Below, one piece after another: positions 61,796 through 64,000 of a stretch of DNA of 64,000 nucleotides (position 1 is the stretch's first letter; every line of letters begins with the position of its first letter). The stretch is taken from positions 1-64,000 of the forward strand of contig CAMCBW010000011.1 in NCBI GenBank assembly GCA_945873105.1, given 5' to 3'. The notes under the pieces are model-generated. The model was not told the DNA's origin, made no database searches, and was given only the letters and a program-made list of their open reading frames with translations. Both the position numbers and the translations under genes were made by a program. This stretch comes from Tangfeifania diversioriginum (GTDB lineage: Bacteria; Bacteroidota; Bacteroidia; Bacteroidales; Prolixibacteraceae).

Positions 61796-62482
61796 ATGGA
61801 AAAGAAAATGAGAGTTATCTTGAGTGAAGACGATGAAAACCTGGGATCGTTACTGAGGGAGTACCTAATTGCAAAAGGCTACGATACAGATCTTTATCCT
61901 GATGGGGAAGCCGCGTTCAAAGGATTTCAGAAAAATCAGTACGACCTTTGTATTTTCGATGTGATGATGCCTAAAAAGGACGGATTCACACTGGCTAAAG
62001 ATATTCGAATGATTAACAGTGAAATACCAATCATCTTTCTCACTGCTAAAAACATGAAAGAGGATGTGATTGAAGGTTTTCGCCTGGGAGCCGACGATTA
62101 CATGACCAAGCCCTTCAGCATGGAAGAGCTGATCTTCCGCATCGAAGCTATCCTTCGCAGAACACTGGGAGAGGCCGACAATACCCAGGTTGTTTTCAAA
62201 CTGGGCCGGTTTACATTTGACGCCAGAAAACAGACCCTTTCAGATGCCAATGACAGCACCAAGCTTACCACCAAAGAGTCGGAACTGCTCCGTTTGCTCT
62301 GTGTGAATGCCAACAAAGTGCTCGAACGGAACTATGCGCTCAAGACCATCTGGGTGGACGACAACTATTTCAACGCCCGAAGCATGGATGTCTACATCAC
62401 CAAGTTGAGAAAACACCTCAAGGAAGAAGAGGGGATTGAGATCATCAACATCCACGGCAAAGGGTACAAGCTGATCATCTGA
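61796..62482 (+). CDS. rprY: Response regulator RprY (OmpR family)
   Basis: This 228-residue regulator has a receiver domain with Asp55 (CIFDVMMPK) as phosphoacceptor, Lys in TKPFSMEEL and acidic pocket residues EDD. A winged-helix OmpR-type DNA-binding domain (about 130-228) ends in INIHGKGYKLII. It resembles B. fragilis RprY as I know it, including the DDNYFNARSMDVYITKLRKH segment. It follows rprX by nine bases. The stop codon is two bases before a hairpin repeat. Confidence 0.95.
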   Translation: MEKKMRVILSEDDENLGSLLREYLIAKGYDTDLYPDGEAAFKGFQKNQYDLCIFDVMMPKKDGFTLAKDIRMINSEIPIIFLTAKNMKEDVIEGFRLGADDYMTKPFSMEELIFRIEAILRRTLGEADNTQVVFKLGRFTFDARKQTLSDANDSTKLTTKESELLRLLCVNANKVLERNYALKTIWVDDNYFNARSMDVYITKLRKHLKEEEGIEIINIHGKGYKLII

Positions 62483-62484
62483 GG

Positions 62485-62600
62485 AAGTGCCTAGAGTGAC
62501 TAAAGTGAACTAAAGTGCCTAGAGTTATGGACTCCGAACATATTTTCATTGTAGCGAAGTACTCTAGGCACATTAAGCACTTTAGCGCACTCTAGGCACT
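62485..62600. repeat. AGTGCCTAA hairpin, copy 4
   Basis: The left arm has AAGTGCCTAGAG and AGTGAACTAAAG units, the loop has ATGGACTCCGAAC, and the right arm returns with GTACTCTAGGCAC and CTCTAGGCACT units. It fills the gap between the convergent rprY and lepA genes. Confidence 0.93.
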
Positions 62601-62604
62601 CTTT

Positions 62605-64000
62605 TTAATCTAACTTCAGGACGGCCAGGAACGCCTTCTGGGGTACCTCCACGTTACCAATTTGTTTCATCCGTTTCTTCCCCTTTTTCTGTTTGTCCAG
62701 CAATTTGCGCTTGCGGGTAATGTCCCCACCATAACATTTGGCGGTTACATCCTTGCGGACGGCTTTGACGGTTTCCCTGGAGATAATTTTGGCACCAATG
62801 GCTCCCTGAATCGCTACGTCGTACTGTTGTCTTGGAATCAACTCTTTTAGCTTCTCACATATTCTTCGGCCAAAAGTGTAGGCATTGTCGACATGCAAAA
62901 GCGTGGAAAGCGCATCCACCGGTTCACTGTTCAGCAAGATATCCAATTTGACCAGTTTGGCCGGACGGTACCCCGTAATATGGTAATCGAAGGAGGCATA
63001 GCCCTTTGAAATACTCTTCAATTTGTCGTAAAAATCAATAACGATCTCCCCCAAGGGCATGTCGAATGAGAGTTCTGCCCTGTCTGCCGTCAGGTAGTCC
63101 TGCTTGGTCATCATCCCGCGCTTATCGAGACACAAGGTCATGATCGCACCAATGTACTCAGATCTCGTGATGATCTGTGCATGGATAAAAGGCTCCTCGA
63201 TCTGCTCAATCAGGGTAGACTCGGGCAATCCGGCCGGATTGTAGACCTCGAAGGTCTCCCCTGCCCTGGTGGTAACCATGTATGAAACGTTTGGCACAGT
63301 GGTTATTACATTCATGTCGAACTCCCGGTCGAGCCGCTCCTGGACAATTTCCATGTGCAGCAATCCCAGGAAACCGCAACGGAAACCAAACCCCAGTGCC
63401 ATAGAGGATTCGGGAACATAGGTCAATGAAGCATCGTTGAGTTGAAGCTTTTCCATCGCGTTGCGCAGATCTTCGTAATCCTCGCTATCGATCGGATAGA
63501 CCCCAGCAAATACCATGGGCTTCACCTCTTCGAAACCAGAGATGGCAGTTGCTGGATTTTTAACATGGGTAATGGTATCGCCCACCTTGATTTCACGGGC
63601 AGTTTTGATACCGCAGATAATGTACCCAACATCTCCTGCATTCAACTCATCGCGGGGCTCCAAACCCATCTTGAGAACGCCGACTTCGTCCACCACATAC
63701 TGTTTTTCGGAGGCAACGAATTTCACCTGATCCCCTTTGCGCACAGTGCCATTGGCCACTTTAAAGTAGGCGATAACCCCCCTGAAAGGGTTAAAGACAG
63801 AGTCGAAAATCAGTGCCTGAAGCGGAATATCCGGATCGCCTGCAGGAGCAGGGATATCTGTAAGTATGCGTTCCAGAATCTCGGCGACGCCGTCACCGGT
63901 TTTCCCGGATGCCCGGATGATGGTAGAACGCTTGCAACCTATCAGCTCGATGATCTGGTCTTCCACCACCTCCGGCATGGCATTGGGCAAATCCATCTTG
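62605..64000 (-). CDS. lepA: Elongation factor 4, C-terminal part (cut by window)
   Basis: The 3' part of lepA runs off the right edge; about 465 codons are visible and roughly 130 N-terminal codons, including the P-loop of the G domain, lie outside. Domain II ([20 protein letters not shown]), the [13 protein letters not shown] segment of domain IV and the unique C-terminal domain ([20 protein letters not shown], then [14 protein letters not shown]) are all complete. LepA is a ribosome-bound GTPase that back-translocates or remodels stalled ribosomes. Confidence 0.96.
   Translation of the reverse strand, partial: KMDLPNAMPEVVEDQIIELIGCKRSTIIRASGKTGDGVAEILERILTDIPAPAGDPDIPLQALIFDSVFNPFRGVIAYFKVANGTVRKGDQVKFVASEKQYVVDEVGVLKMGLEPRDELNAGDVGYIICGIKTAREIKVGDTITHVKNPATAISGFEEVKPMVFAGVYPIDSEDYEDLRNAMEKLQLNDASLTYVPESSMALGFGFRCGFLGLLHMEIVQERLDREFDMNVITTVPNVSYMVTTRAGETFEVYNPAGLPESTLIEQIEEPFIHAQIITRSEYIGAIMTLCLDKRGMMTKQDYLTADRAELSFDMPLGEIVIDFYDKLKSISKGYASFDYHITGYRPAKLVKLDILLNSEPVDALSTLLHVDNAYTFGRRICEKLKELIPRQQYDVAIQGAIGAKIISRETVKAVRKDVTAKCYGGDITRKRKLLDKQKKGKKRMKQIGNVEVPQKAFLAVLKLD

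Noticed and set aside
1-64000. tRNA or rRNA genes
   Set aside because: No cloverleaf with the T-loop consensus and no rRNA-like segment was recognised by eye. A tRNAscan and Rfam search would settle this.

Overview
The window is a gene-dense stretch of a Bacteroidota chromosome, most likely class Bacteroidia. The evidence is Bacteroidota promoters (TTG, 19-20 bp, TAnnTTTG), few Shine-Dalgarno sequences, a gldB lipoprotein gene beside nadE, a MurF-alanine racemase fusion, the mraZ-to-ftsZ order typical of the phylum, an RprX/RprY two-component pair, and glycine-lipid acyltransferase homologues. No rRNA, tRNA, prophage or transposase was recognised.

Layout. Bases 1-143 are a pure 9-bp tandem repeat beside an unknown gene. 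1-7 kb: thymidine kinase translationally coupled to murF-alr, a Crp/Fnr regulator, nadE and gldB. 8-21 kb: SIMPL protein, DUF1080 lipoprotein, pfkA, DUF1573 protein, meaB, a TlpA-like lipoprotein, an ECF sigma factor with a membrane/beta-barrel partner, a lytic transglycosylase and uvrA. 21-25 kb: a small thioredoxin with a membrane partner, a TGS-uridine-kinase fusion, YceI with a b561-like protein, and a YqeY protein. 25-42 kb, read leftwards: the division and cell-wall operon mraZ-rsmH-ftsL-ftsI-murE-mraY-murD-ftsW-murG-murC-ftsQ-ftsA-ftsZ, followed by a second, divergent ftsZ. 42-48 kb: glsA-like and glsB-like acyltransferases around a TonB-like gene, then a large PurF paralogue coupled to a SPOR-like protein. 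48-49 kb: a GIY-YIG gene between two inverted arrays of a REP-like repeat. 49-57 kb: miaB, an AhpD-like protein, a U32 (RlhA-like) protein, alkaline phosphatase, S4, YjbR, YraN and LD-carboxypeptidase. 57-64 kb: purN diverging from acpP-fabF-rnc, then rprX-rprY, then the 3' part of lepA.

The genes fit together as cell-envelope growth: peptidoglycan precursors (MurF/Alr, MurC/D/E/G, MraY), septation (FtsL/I/W/Q/A/Z), recycling (lytic transglycosylase, LD-carboxypeptidase) and lipid supply (AcpP, FabF, GlsA/GlsB).

The most unusual feature is intergenic. At least nine unrelated families of short-unit (7-9 bp) tandem repeats recur, often as the two arms of a large imperfect hairpin. Many abut or contain the stop codon of the preceding gene (uvrA, ftsZ1, yraN, purN, glsA, GIY-YIG). 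The REP pair has the same geometry, with the GIY-YIG nuclease gene lying in the loop. Two other strong signals are four 10-bp-phased TTACA-type repeats over the mraZ promoter (a candidate MraZ operator of new sequence) and a perfect 17-bp hairpin inside the start of the RNase III gene.
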